A model generated the notes under the pieces. That model was not told the DNA's origin and ran no database searches. It was given only the letters and a program-made list of their open reading frames with translations. A stretch of 64,000 nt of DNA from JABDIP01 sp965227455. GTDB taxonomy: Bacteria; Pseudomonadota; Alphaproteobacteria; DSM-16000; Inquilinaceae. Positions within the stretch are counted from its first letter, which is position 1, and each line of letters starts with the position of its first letter. The position numbers and the translations under genes were made by a program. The stretch is taken from the NCBI GenBank assembly GCA_965227455.1, contig OZ245752.1:620001-684000 (forward strand). Direction: 5' to 3'. Shown piece after piece: positions 26,258 to 34,479 of the stretch.

Positions 26258-26485
26258 ATGGCTGATCGGCCGCATCCGCGCCATGCCCGGCCGGCACCCG
26301 AACCCTCGGAAGTGCTGTTGGAGTTCCGGCGCATCGGCAGCGTCGTGAAGGTTACCGCGGTCGATCCCGAGACCCAGGTCGAGGTGTCGATCCAGGGCCC
26401 GGCCACGGCCTCGGAGGCGACATTGCGCCGCACCGCCATCACCAAGCTGCGTTACGTGCTCGGTCGCCGCGGCCCCACCGCCTAG
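26258..26485 (+). CDS. Small conserved protein (DUF6898-like)
   Basis: 75 residues from the ATG at 26258. The core VLLEFRRIGSVVKVTAVDP, then VEVSIQGPATASE and a basic end LRYVLGRRGPTA, resembles a short protein conserved in alphaproteobacteria, which I associate with DUF6898, with moderate confidence. Predicted beta-strands, no signal peptide. Function unknown. It lies between ldtR and the convergent mucR. Confidence 0.65.
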   Translation: MADRPHPRHARPAPEPSEVLLEFRRIGSVVKVTAVDPETQVEVSIQGPATASEATLRRTAITKLRYVLGRRGPTA

Positions 26486-26524
26486 GCACGCAACCTCCGC
26501 CTCGGAAACCGTATCGAGACCATG

Positions 26525-26555
26525 AAAAACCCGGCCGGCGGAGGCCGACCGGGTT
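26525..26555 (-). terminator. Rho-independent terminator of mucR
   Basis: AACCCGG at 26528-26534 pairs with CCGGGTT at 26549-26555. An inner GC-rich stem lies between them, and a T run follows on the minus strand (26528-26525). It begins 45 nt after the mucR stop. Confidence 0.8.
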
Positions 26556-26599
26556 CGTCGCGTGCGACGACGCGGTAGAATCCGGTGATTCTTCCGGGT

Positions 26600-27052
26600 C
26601 TATCTCTTGGCCTTCTTGCGGCCGGCGCCACGGGCGCCACGACCCAGGCCGATCTTCTTCGCAAAGGCGGAACGTTGCGCGGCATAGTTCGGCGCCACCA
26701 TCGGATAATCCGCCGGCAGGCCCCATTTGGCGCGGTATTCGTCGGGTGTCATTTCGTAGGTCGTGCGCAGATGCCGCTTGAGCATCTTCAGCTTCTTGCC
26801 GTCTTCGAGACAGACGATGTAGTCCGGCTGGACCGAGCGGCGAACCGGCACCGCGGGCTTTTGAGGCTGCTCCGGAGCAGCCGAGCTGCTGCCGTCGACG
26901 CTCATCAGCGTGTTGTGCACGGAGTTGATCAACTCAGGCAATTGGTCCGGACCGACGGCATTGTTGCTTACATAAGACGCGACAACTTCGGTTGCCAAAC
27001 GTAGCAAATCTGCCCTAGGGATTGATGTCTCCGCATTTTGTTCTTCACTCAT
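26600..27052 (-). CDS. mucR: MucR/Ros family transcriptional regulator
   Basis: 150 residues. The central zinc-finger-like region YIVCLEDGKKLKMLKRHLRT, followed by MTPDEYRAKWGLPADYPMVAP, is the hallmark of MucR/Ros proteins of alphaproteobacteria. The C-terminus is basic (GRGARGAGRKKAKR), longer than in rhizobial members. MucR-type proteins bind AT-rich DNA and repress exopolysaccharide, motility and cell-cycle genes; they commonly autoregulate. The about 400-bp AT-rich region upstream is a fitting target. Confidence 0.93.
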   Translation of the reverse strand: MSEEQNAETSIPRADLLRLATEVVASYVSNNAVGPDQLPELINSVHNTLMSVDGSSSAAPEQPQKPAVPVRRSVQPDYIVCLEDGKKLKMLKRHLRTTYEMTPDEYRAKWGLPADYPMVAPNYAAQRSAFAKKIGLGRGARGAGRKKAKR

Positions 27053-27454
27053 CTTGGATGTCCTGTGGAAGCCCGAGTTTTATGCGGACAGAGATACATC
27101 TTGATGCTTGATTGTCAACTAAATTTCCTAAAATAGCCAAGGATAGCCGCGACAAAGCGCAATAATAATAGCCAACGTCCGCCGCCGCACCGGTCAAGCG
27201 CCAATTCACGGGGTTGTAGGTTACGATTGCATTGCGAAATTTCGAGATGTTAGTCAGGTGATTACTGCGGAAACCCGTATTCGAATATGCGTTGTGAAAC
27301 ACCGGAATCCGTTCGCTTCGCCGAAGTCGGGACATACAACCACTGGAAACAGGCCCAGCGCTTGTGTCAAAATCGCCTTGAGGCCCGATATCTGGAACGG
27401 GCGAAAACGACGGCTGCCGGCCTGTTCATCTAAAGAATTGCGAGTGAACCCACG
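27053..27454. other. Divergent promoter region between mucR and rpiB
   Basis: 402 bp, AT-rich at about 27095-27190 and 27220-27300, unlike the surrounding GC-rich DNA. No gene is supported. AT-rich runs of this kind are the known target type of MucR proteins, so autoregulation is plausible. Confidence 0.5.
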
Positions 27455-27901
27455 ATGTCATCGGATGTGTGTGCCATTGCCTCCGACCATGCCGGATTCG
27501 GCCTCAAGGAAGCCTTGAAGCGGTACTTGGCCGAACACCAGCAGCAAGTCCTTGATCTCGGCACCGACGGGACCGAGTCGGTCGATTATCCGGATTTCGC
27601 CGCCGCCCTGGCGGAGGCGGTCGCCGGCGGCCGGGCCGGGCGCGGCGTTCTGGTCTGCGGCACCGGCATCGGCATCAGCATCGCCGCCAACAGGAACCCG
27701 GCCATTCGCGCCGCGCTGTGTCACGACGCCACCACCGCCAGGCTGTCGCGGGAGCATAATGACGCCAATGTGTTGGTGCTCGGCGGTCGGCTGATCGGCG
27801 AAGAAGTGGCCAAGGATTGCCTTTCGGTTTTTCTGACCACCGCGTATGAAGGCGGCCGCCACGACCGCCGTGTCGCAAAACTGTCAGCCGCGTCGGGATA
27901 A
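27455..27901 (+). CDS. rpiB: Ribose-5-phosphate isomerase B
   Basis: 148 residues. RpiB/LacAB family: AIASDHAGFGLKEALKRYL, GTDGTESVDYPDFA, and the catalytic Cys/phosphate loop VCGTGIGISIAANR, then HDATTARLSREHNDANVLVLGGR. It interconverts ribose 5-phosphate and ribulose 5-phosphate; ribulose 5-phosphate also feeds RibB downstream. It is 7 bp before glyA, the usual alphaproteobacterial order. Confidence 0.96.
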   Translation: MSSDVCAIASDHAGFGLKEALKRYLAEHQQQVLDLGTDGTESVDYPDFAAALAEAVAGGRAGRGVLVCGTGIGISIAANRNPAIRAALCHDATTARLSREHNDANVLVLGGRLIGEEVAKDCLSVFLTTAYEGGRHDRRVAKLSAASG

Positions 27902-27908
27902 TTCCGCC

Positions 27909-29219
27909 ATGACCATCTCCGCTTCGTCTTCCGAGACCGGTTCCCTTCCGTTCTTCACCCGCGGCGTTGCCGAGGCCGATCCCGATCTGGCCAGCGCCAT
28001 CGACCGGGAACTCGATCGCCAGCGCTATCAGATCGAGCTGATCGCCAGCGAGAACATCGTCTCCCGCGCCGTGCTCGAGGCCCAGGGGTCGGTGCTGACC
28101 AACAAATATGCCGAGGGCTATTCCGGCCGCCGTTACTATGGCGGCTGCGAATTCGTCGATGTGGCCGAGACCCTTGCGGTCGAACGCGCCTGCAGGCTGT
28201 TCGACGCCAAATTCGCCAACGTCCAGCCGCATTCCGGCGCCCAGGCGAATCAGGCCGCCTTCATGGCCCTGGCCAAGCCGGGCGATACCATCATGGGCAT
28301 GTCCCTTGCGGCCGGTGGCCACCTGACCCACGGCGCCCCACCGAACCAGTCCGGCAAATGGTTCAACGCGGTGCAATACGGCGTGCGCCGCCAGGACGCG
28401 CTGATCGATTTCGACGAGCTGGAGGCTTTGGCCCGGGAGCACAAGCCCAAGCTCATCATCGCCGGTGGCTCGGCCTATCCGCGGGTGATCGACTTCGCCC
28501 GGTTCCGCGAGATCGCCGATTCGGTCGGCGCCGCCCTGATCGTCGACATGGCGCACATCGCCGGTCTGGTGGCCGGCGGGGTTCATCCGAGCCCGATGTC
28601 CTACGCCGACGTGGTGACCACGACGACCCACAAGACCCTGCGCGGGGCCCGCGGCGGGCTGATCCTGACCAATGACGAGGCCCTGGCCAAGAAGATCAAT
28701 TCGGCGATCTTCCCGGGCCTGCAGGGCGGCCCCCTGATGCATGTGATCGCCGCCAAGGCGGTGGCGTTCGGCGAGGCGCTGCAGCCCTCCTTCAAGGTCT
28801 ATGCACAATCGGTGGTGGACAATGCCAAGGCGCTGGCGTCCTGCCTTTATGAGGGCGGGCTGGAGATCGTCTCGAACGGCACCGACACCCATCTGCTGCT
28901 GGTCGACTTGAGGCCGAAGGGCCTGACCGGCAAGGTGGCGGAGGACAGCCTCGAGCGCGCCGGCATCACCTGCAACAAGAACGGCATCCCGTTCGATCCG
29001 GAAAAGCCGACCATCACCTCCGGCATCCGGCTGGGCACGCCGGCGGCGACCACCCGCGGCTTCGGCCAGGCGGAGTTCAACCAGGTCGGCAATCTGATCA
29101 TCGAAGTGCTCGACGGTCTCGCCGCCAGCCCGGACGACAACAGCGCCGTGGAGCAATCGGTGCGGGCGAGGGTGCGGGATCTGTGCGAGCGCTTCCCGGT
29201 CTATCCGGACGGCAAATAA
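27909..29219 (+). CDS. glyA: Serine hydroxymethyltransferase
   Basis: 436 residues. PLP enzyme that converts serine and tetrahydrofolate to glycine and methylene-tetrahydrofolate. Seen: IELIASENIVS, NKYAEGYSGRRYYGGCEF, HSGAQANQAAF, DMAHIAGLVA, and the PLP lysine in VVTTTTHKTLRGARGG. Start ATG at 27909. It is followed after 27 bp by nrdR. Confidence 0.97.
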   Translation: MTISASSSETGSLPFFTRGVAEADPDLASAIDRELDRQRYQIELIASENIVSRAVLEAQGSVLTNKYAEGYSGRRYYGGCEFVDVAETLAVERACRLFDAKFANVQPHSGAQANQAAFMALAKPGDTIMGMSLAAGGHLTHGAPPNQSGKWFNAVQYGVRRQDALIDFDELEALAREHKPKLIIAGGSAYPRVIDFARFREIADSVGAALIVDMAHIAGLVAGGVHPSPMSYADVVTTTTHKTLRGARGGLILTNDEALAKKINSAIFPGLQGGPLMHVIAAKAVAFGEALQPSFKVYAQSVVDNAKALASCLYEGGLEIVSNGTDTHLLLVDLRPKGLTGKVAEDSLERAGITCNKNGIPFDPEKPTITSGIRLGTPAATTRGFGQAEFNQVGNLIIEVLDGLAASPDDNSAVEQSVRARVRDLCERFPVYPDGK

Positions 29220-29246
29220 CGATAATAACGAGGGGGCGACCGATCG

Positions 29247-29705
29247 ATGCGATGCCCGTTTTGCGGACATGACGACACCCAGGTAAAGGATTCGCGGCCG
29301 ACGGAGGACAATTCCGCCATCCGCCGCCGCCGCTATTGTCCCAGCTGCGGCGCCCGTTTTACCACTTTCGAGCGGATCCAGCTGCGCGAGCTGACGGTGA
29401 TCAAGAGCACCGGCCGGCGCGAACCCTTCGACCGCGACAAGCTGGTGCGCTCCCTGGAGATTTCCCTGCGCAAGCGCGACGTGCCGTCCGACCGCATCGA
29501 GCGCATCGTCAACTCCATGGTGCGCCAGCTGGAAAGCACCGGCGAGAGCGACATCCCGTCCAAGGCGCTGGGCGAGATGGTGATGAAGACCCTGGCCAGC
29601 TTGGACAAGGTCGCCTATGTCCGCTACGCCTCGGTGTACCGGGATTTCCGCGAGCCCGACGATTTCAATGAATTCGTCGAGAAGCTGCGGGTCGAGGCCG
29701 ATTGA
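29247..29705 (+). CDS. nrdR: Transcriptional repressor NrdR
   Basis: 152 residues. N-terminal zinc ribbon MRCPFCGHDDTQVKDSR and RRRYCPSCGARFTTFER, then an ATP-cone (VIKSTGRREPFDRDKLVRSL). It represses ribonucleotide reductase genes through NrdR boxes. AGGGGGCG precedes the ATG. Located between glyA and ribD as in many alphaproteobacteria. Confidence 0.97.
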   Translation: MRCPFCGHDDTQVKDSRPTEDNSAIRRRRYCPSCGARFTTFERIQLRELTVIKSTGRREPFDRDKLVRSLEISLRKRDVPSDRIERIVNSMVRQLESTGESDIPSKALGEMVMKTLASLDKVAYVRYASVYRDFREPDDFNEFVEKLRVEAD

Positions 29706-29769
29706 TCGGCCCCATTTGGCCACGAATTCGTCTCTTCGGAGACCCCATGCCGCCAGGGGCGGTTAGCCG

Positions 29770-30891
29770 ATGAGCCTGCCCGAGGATGATGATCGGTTCA
29801 TGGGCCTGGCGCTGGCCCTGGCGCGCCGCGGGCTCGGCCGGGTCTGGCCGAACCCGGCGGTCGGCTGCGTGCTGGTCGCCGATGGCCGGGTCATCGGCCG
29901 CGGCTGGACCCGCCCCGGCGGCCGGCCCCACGCCGAGACCGAGGCGCTGAACCGGGCAAGGCAGGCCGACCCCGACCGGCTGGCCGGCGCCACCGCCTAT
30001 GTCACCCTGGAGCCCTGCAGCCATACCGGTGAGACCCCGCCCTGTGCCGAGGCGCTGACCGCGGCCGGCATTTCCCGCGCCGTCATCGCGGTGGAGGACA
30101 GCGATCCCAGGGTCAGCGGTGCCGGCATCGCCATGCTGCGCGATGCCGGTATCGCGGTCGAGACCGGCCTGCGCGCTGCCGAGGCGCGGGCCCTGAACGC
30201 CGGGTTCTTCAGCCGGGTCGAGCAGGGCCGCCCGGTGGTGACCCTGAAGCTCGCGACCACCTTGGATGGCCGCATCGCCGCCCATACCGGCGCCAGCCGC
30301 TGGATCACCGGCGGTGTCGCCCGCGACTGGACCCATGCGCTGCGCGCCAATCACGACGCCATCATGGTCGGCAGCGGCACGGTGCTGATGGACGATCCGG
30401 AGCTGACCTGCCGGCTGCCCGGCCTGGACAATCGTTCGCCGGTGCGGGTGGTGGTCGACCGGCGACTGCGCATGCCGCTGACCGCACGGCTGGTCCAGGG
30501 CGCGAAGGAGCTGCCGACCTGGCTGATCACCCTGGCCGATGGCGATACCGCCCGCATCGGAACGCTGCGCGATTGCGGCGTCGAGGTCATCGAGGTGGCG
30601 GCCCGCGATACCGGCATACCCGATCTGCAGGCCGGGCTGGAGGCGCTGGCGGCGCGCGGCATCACCCGGCTGATGGTGGAGGGCGGGGCGCATCTGGCGG
30701 CGGCGCTGATCCAGGCCGATCTGGTGGACCGGCTGGAATGGTTCCGCGCCCCCAGCCTGATCGGTGCGGACGGCGTTCCCGCGCTGCAGGCCTACGGCGT
30801 TGACACTTTGGACCAGCAGGCCCGCTTCCGCCGCCTCGACATCCGCTCCGCCGGCGAAGACCTCTGGGAGAGCTACGTCCGGACAGAATAG
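29770..30891 (+). CDS. ribD: Riboflavin biosynthesis deaminase/reductase RibD
   Basis: 373 residues, two domains. The N-terminal pyrimidine deaminase has zinc site PHAETEAL and EPCSHTGETPPCAEAL. The C-terminal reductase has KLATTLDGRIA, WITGGVARDW, VGSGTVLMDDP and LMVEGGAHLAAAL. It carries out the second and third steps from GTP to the pyrimidine precursor of riboflavin. In related genomes ribE follows directly; here five other genes intervene. A small UUCG-capped hairpin (29730-29743) lies in the leader; no FMN riboswitch is visible. Confidence 0.96.
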   Translation: MSLPEDDDRFMGLALALARRGLGRVWPNPAVGCVLVADGRVIGRGWTRPGGRPHAETEALNRARQADPDRLAGATAYVTLEPCSHTGETPPCAEALTAAGISRAVIAVEDSDPRVSGAGIAMLRDAGIAVETGLRAAEARALNAGFFSRVEQGRPVVTLKLATTLDGRIAAHTGASRWITGGVARDWTHALRANHDAIMVGSGTVLMDDPELTCRLPGLDNRSPVRVVVDRRLRMPLTARLVQGAKELPTWLITLADGDTARIGTLRDCGVEVIEVAARDTGIPDLQAGLEALAARGITRLMVEGGAHLAAALIQADLVDRLEWFRAPSLIGADGVPALQAYGVDTLDQQARFRRLDIRSAGEDLWESYVRTE

Positions 30892-30901
30892 GATCGGCTC
30901 C

Positions 30902-31342
30902 ATGAGACGACCCGACATCCATATCGACCTGCATCTGGTCCTGCTCCACGACGGTCACATCCTGATGGGCCGCCGCCGCAACACCGAATTCGCCGCCGGC
31001 CAGTACCATGTGCCCGCCGGACGTCTGGAACCGGACGAAACCATCGCCGACGGGATCATCCGGGAGGCGATGGAGGAGGCCGGTATCGCCATCGCGCCCC
31101 AGGATCTCGACCTCGTCCACGTCTTGCATTTTCGCGGCAGGACGGACCGGCTCTCGATGTTCTTCAGCGCCAATCGCTGGACCGGCGAGATCGAGAACCG
31201 GGAACCGGACAAGTGCTTCGGCTGGGAATGGTTGCCGACCGACGACCTGCCCGCCGAAACGGTGGCATACGCCCGCCAGGCCATAGCGGACATCGTTGCC
31301 GGCCGACGCCTCGGCCTGTTCGGCTGGTCGATGGAGGACTAG
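30902..31342 (+). CDS. Nudix hydrolase
   Basis: 146 residues from MRRPDIHIDL. A complete Nudix box, GRLEPDETIADGIIREAMEE followed by AGI, fits the consensus with the metal-binding Glu residues, so an active pyrophosphohydrolase is expected; the substrate is unknown. It starts 10 bp after ribD and appears to belong to an inserted group that splits the riboflavin genes. Confidence 0.93.
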   Translation: MRRPDIHIDLHLVLLHDGHILMGRRRNTEFAAGQYHVPAGRLEPDETIADGIIREAMEEAGIAIAPQDLDLVHVLHFRGRTDRLSMFFSANRWTGEIENREPDKCFGWEWLPTDDLPAETVAYARQAIADIVAGRRLGLFGWSMED

Positions 31343-31373
31343 GCTCCGGCCCGCCGGTCAGGTCCGTCGCCAA

Positions 31374-32000
31374 TCAGGACTGCTGCAGGGCCGCGGTCAG
31401 CATCCCTGCGCCGATCAGGACACCGCCGCTGATGGCGTTTGCCATTTGGAGTGTTGTCGGACCAAGGAACCGTGCTCTCAATTCACCGGCCAAGAGGGCC
31501 CAGAGTGCCGTGCTGGCAGCCGCCAGCCCAAGGAAGGTAGTAAGCAGCAGGATGAACTGCGGCATAACCGGACGCCCGGCATCGATGAATTGTGGGACGA
31601 TGGCGGCGAAGAAAACGACGCTCTTCGGGTTCAGCGCTGTCACCACATAGGCATTGCGGAACATCGCGGCGGTGCCTTCGCGCCGCCCGTTGTCCGCCGG
31701 TCGGCCGGGCGATGGTCGCAAGCGGCTGAGCAGCCGGATCCCGTGCCAGATCAGGAATCCGCCAATGGCCAGCTTCAACACCGCGAACAGCGTCGCCGAG
31801 GTGGCCAGCACCGCCCCGGCGCCCAGCATCGACACGGTCATCGCGGTCAAATGGCCCAGGGTCACGCCGGGAACCGTCGCCCAGCCGGCCCCGCGGCCCC
31901 GGCCCAGCGCATAGCTGACCACCAGCATCACGGTCGGACCGGGGATCGCCAGCAGGGTCGCGGAGGCGATGGCATAGGCGAGCCAGTGCTCGACGGACAT
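31374..32000 (-). CDS. LysE family exporter (first of tandem pair)
   Basis: 208 residues, about six transmembrane helices. LysE/RhtB signature at the N-terminus: AIPGPTVMLVVSYALGRG and TVPGVTLGHLTAMT; TALNPKSVVFFAAIVPQF in the middle. Family members export amino acids or homoserine lactone-like compounds; the substrate is unknown. It shares most of its sequence with the neighbouring LysE gene (32113-32736), indicating local duplication. GGAG lies before the ATG. Confidence 0.92.
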   Translation of the reverse strand: MSVEHWLAYAIASATLLAIPGPTVMLVVSYALGRGRGAGWATVPGVTLGHLTAMTVSMLGAGAVLATSATLFAVLKLAIGGFLIWHGIRLLSRLRPSPGRPADNGRREGTAAMFRNAYVVTALNPKSVVFFAAIVPQFIDAGRPVMPQFILLLTTFLGLAAASTALWALLAGELRARFLGPTTLQMANAISGGVLIGAGMLTAALQQS

Positions 32001-32112
32001 GGGCTGCTCCAGGTGAATACATCCGATTCCGGCCTGCTATGCAGGCGGAGGGAGTGTCCACCGCGGGCAACACGGTTTGATCACCGGATAATCACGGAAC
32101 GGTCGAAGGGGC

Positions 32113-32736
32113 CTATGTCCGCCGGGCTACCGCCGTCAGGACGCCGGCGCCGATCAGGAAGCCGCCGCCGATGCGGTTGACCAGGCGCAGCGTGGCCGGG
32201 CGGCGGAACCGCGCCCGCAGCTCGCCGGCCAGGATCGCCCAAACCGCGGCACCGATCGTGGCCAGGGCCAGGAACGTCGCTTCCAGGATGATGAACTGCG
32301 GCAGCAGCGGCTGATCCGTCACCACGAATTGCGGCACGAAGGCGGTGAAGAACACCACGCTCTTGGGATTGAGCGCGGTCACCACATAGGCATTCCAGAA
32401 CATCGCCCGGCCGCCATTTGCCCTGGCCGGTGCACCGATGGCGGCCGGCGTCGGCTCAGCCCGCCACAGCTTGATGCCGAGCCAGATCAGATAGGCCGCG
32501 CCGCATAGCTTCAGCACGGTGAACAGCGTCGCCGACGCCGCCAGGATCGCCCCGGCCCCGGCCAGCGAGATGGTCATCGCGGTGAAGTCGCCGAGGGTCA
32601 CGCCTGGCACGGTCGCCCAGCCGCTGCGGCTGCCGCGGCCGAGCGCATAGCTGACCACCAGCATGACGGTGGGGCCGGGGACGGCCAGCAGCACGCTGCT
32701 GGCAATGGCAAAGGCGAGCCAAAGCTCCCACGACAT
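32113..32736 (-). CDS. LysE family exporter (second of tandem pair)
   Basis: 207 residues from MSWELWLAFA, with GGAGG upstream. Same family and layout as the downstream copy: AVPGPTVMLVVSYALGRG, TALNPKSVVFFTAFVPQF. It is divergent from the padR gene. The PadR operator lies 125 bp upstream of the start, so PadR may repress this exporter pair in response to its substrate. Confidence 0.92.
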   Translation of the reverse strand: MSWELWLAFAIASSVLLAVPGPTVMLVVSYALGRGSRSGWATVPGVTLGDFTAMTISLAGAGAILAASATLFTVLKLCGAAYLIWLGIKLWRAEPTPAAIGAPARANGGRAMFWNAYVVTALNPKSVVFFTAFVPQFVVTDQPLLPQFIILEATFLALATIGAAVWAILAGELRARFRRPATLRLVNRIGGGFLIGAGVLTAVARRT

Positions 32737-32860
32737 CGATGCCTCCTTCGTCAATGGGCGCTGAACTCAGCCCGGTGCCGGCCCTCCCTGTCAACGGCGG
32801 AAATTCGATTGCGCCAGATCAACCGCGTGCCGGATCGCAGTACGGGCTCGCCGATTGATC

Positions 32861-32882
32861 ATATACTAAATTTTTAGTATAT
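32861..32882. promoter_or_regulatory. Perfect 22-bp palindrome, PadR operator
   Basis: ATATACTAAA (32861-32870), TT, then TTTAGTATAT (32873-32882): ten base pairs of perfect dyad symmetry, AT-only apart from two C/G pairs in GC-rich DNA. It contains a -10-like TATACT and lies 28 bp before padR and 125 bp before the divergent lysE gene. This is the expected layout for an autoregulating PadR repressor. Confidence 0.8.
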
Positions 32883-32909
32883 GGATGAGATGTCCAAAGG
32901 TGTCATCCG

Positions 32910-33434
32910 ATGACCCGCATCCTCATGCTCTGGCTGCTGGCCGAAGGGCCGCTCCACGGGTATCGCGTCCGCAAGATCCTGGCGGCGCCGGCGCTGGCCT
33001 TCTGGTTCCGCATCGAGGATGCGGCCATCTATTCGATGCTGCGCTCCTTCGTGAAGCAGGGCCTGGCCCGGGAGGAAGGGCAGGAGCGCGAAGGGCGTCG
33101 GCCAAGCCGCACGGTGTTCCGCATCACGCGGCCCGGGCGCACGGCGCTTCGTCAGTCGCTGAGCGATGCCTGGCAGACCGTTGCCCGCGACCGCGAGCCG
33201 GTCTGCGCTGCGCTTGCCGCCGCCGACGAATTCGAACCCGAGGAGCTGGAATCCCTGCTGCGCGGCCGCCGCGCCGCGCTCTGCGATCGCCAGGACACCC
33301 TGAAGGCCGTCGCCGCCGGGGCCCCGTCCGGGCTGCTCAGCCGGCGCGAGGCCGCGCTCCTGGCGGCAGAGATCGCCTGGATCGACACCGAACTGTCCCG
33401 CAGCACTGTCAGGAGACCCGACGATGGCCGTTGA
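32910..33434 (+). CDS. PadR family transcriptional regulator
   Basis: 174 residues. N-terminal winged helix: MLWLLAEGPLHGYRVRKIL, YSMLRSFVKQGLAREEGQ, RRPSRTVFRITRPGRTAL. The C-terminal half is helical (QDTLKAVAAG, LLAAEIAWIDTEL), typical of PadR-s2 dimerisation. The perfect palindrome just upstream is the probable operator. Its stop lies inside the next gene (11-bp overlap). The divergent LysE genes are likely targets. Confidence 0.9.
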   Translation: MTRILMLWLLAEGPLHGYRVRKILAAPALAFWFRIEDAAIYSMLRSFVKQGLAREEGQEREGRRPSRTVFRITRPGRTALRQSLSDAWQTVARDREPVCAALAAADEFEPEELESLLRGRRAALCDRQDTLKAVAAGAPSGLLSRREAALLAAEIAWIDTELSRSTVRRPDDGR

Positions 33435-33819
33435 ATCCGTGGAAACCCAGGTGATCGCTAACCTGGTGGTCCGCAACCCGAACGACGATGTCTTGTTCGT
33501 CCGCTACGACCCGGACAATGAGAAATGGTGGCTCCCCGGCGGCGACGTCGCTCCGTTCACCCATCCCGACGATGCGGCCGGCGAGATCGCCGCCGCATTG
33601 GACGGTCTGGATCTGCAAGCCTGCCGTTTCAGCCATGTGGAGTCGTTTCGAGGACGTCGTGGCTGGCATCTGGTCTTCCATTACGACGTTCGGGCCGGCG
33701 GCGATCCCGGAGGGCGCCATCCGGCCGCATGGTTTTCGGCCGACGCACTGCCGCGGACCGTCCATGGCGGCTGGGAGAAACAGGCCATCGAGCGCGTATG
33801 CGCCGCTGCCGGCGGTTGA
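33424..33819 (+). CDS. Nudix-fold protein with degenerate catalytic box
   Basis: 131 residues. Start and overall plan fit a Nudix fold (VIANLVVRNPNDDVLFVRYD, KWWLPGGDV, WFSADALPRTVHGGWEKQAI). The box after the GG reads APFTHPDDAAGEIAAALDGL and lacks the RExxEE glutamates, so hydrolysis is unlikely; it may bind a nucleotide or sugar-nucleotide. It overlaps padR by 11 bp and so may act as an accessory sensor for the PadR regulator. That is inference. Confidence 0.7.
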   Translation: MAVESVETQVIANLVVRNPNDDVLFVRYDPDNEKWWLPGGDVAPFTHPDDAAGEIAAALDGLDLQACRFSHVESFRGRRGWHLVFHYDVRAGGDPGGRHPAAWFSADALPRTVHGGWEKQAIERVCAAAGG

Positions 33820-33876
33820 TATCATCTCGTCCGGCACGGAACTGGGCATTGGGACGATGCCCGATTGAGAGGAAGC

Positions 33877-34479
33877 ATGTTCTCCGGAATCGTCACCGAT
33901 ATCGGCCGGGTCGCCGCCGTGGAGCCGGACGGCGATACGCGCCTGGTGATCGAGACCGCCTACGACACCGCCGATATCGAAATCGGCGCGTCGGTCTGCC
34001 ATAGCGGCGTCTGCCTGACGGTGACCGACACCGAGCCCGGCCGCTATGGGGTCAGCGTATCGGCGGAGACGCTGTCCAAGACCACGATGGGCGATTGGGA
34101 ATTGGGCACGCCGGTCAATCTGGAACGGTCCATGCGCATCGGCGACGAGATCGGCGGCCATCTGGTCTACGGCCATGTGGACGGTCTGGCGACCGTGGTC
34201 GACTGCCGGCCCGAGGGCGACAGCAATCGTTTTGTCTTCTCCGTTTCGGCCGATCTCGGCCGCTTTGTCGCCGCCAAGGGATCGGTCGCCCTGGACGGGG
34301 TTTCGCTGACCGTGAACGAGGTGATGGACAACGCCGACGGCAACACCCATTTTGGCGTCAACATCATTCCGCACACACGGCAATGCACGACATTCCACCT
34401 CTTAAGAGCGGGTCACCGCGTGAACTTCGAAGCCGACATGCTGGCGCGCTACGTGGCGCGGCTGACGGCAAGGACGTGA
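33877..34479 (+). CDS. ribE: Riboflavin synthase, alpha chain
   Basis: 200 residues. Two similar halves: MFSGIVTDIGRV... and, in the second half, VYGHVDGLATVVD with SVALDGVSLTVN. It dismutates two 6,7-dimethyl-8-ribityllumazine into riboflavin and the pyrimidine precursor. The ATG at 33877 is the family start. The stop TGA overlaps the GTG proposed for ribB. Confidence 0.95.
   Translation: MFSGIVTDIGRVAAVEPDGDTRLVIETAYDTADIEIGASVCHSGVCLTVTDTEPGRYGVSVSAETLSKTTMGDWELGTPVNLERSMRIGDEIGGHLVYGHVDGLATVVDCRPEGDSNRFVFSVSADLGRFVAAKGSVALDGVSLTVNEVMDNADGNTHFGVNIIPHTRQCTTFHLLRAGHRVNFEADMLARYVARLTART

Noticed and set aside
29706..29769. Possible FMN riboswitch before ribD
   Set aside because: Only a 5-bp UUCG hairpin is present; the conserved FMN aptamer segments are missing.
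32861..32882. Terminator between lysE and padR
   Set aside because: The genes diverge from this site, so a terminator there would not serve either; an operator fits.
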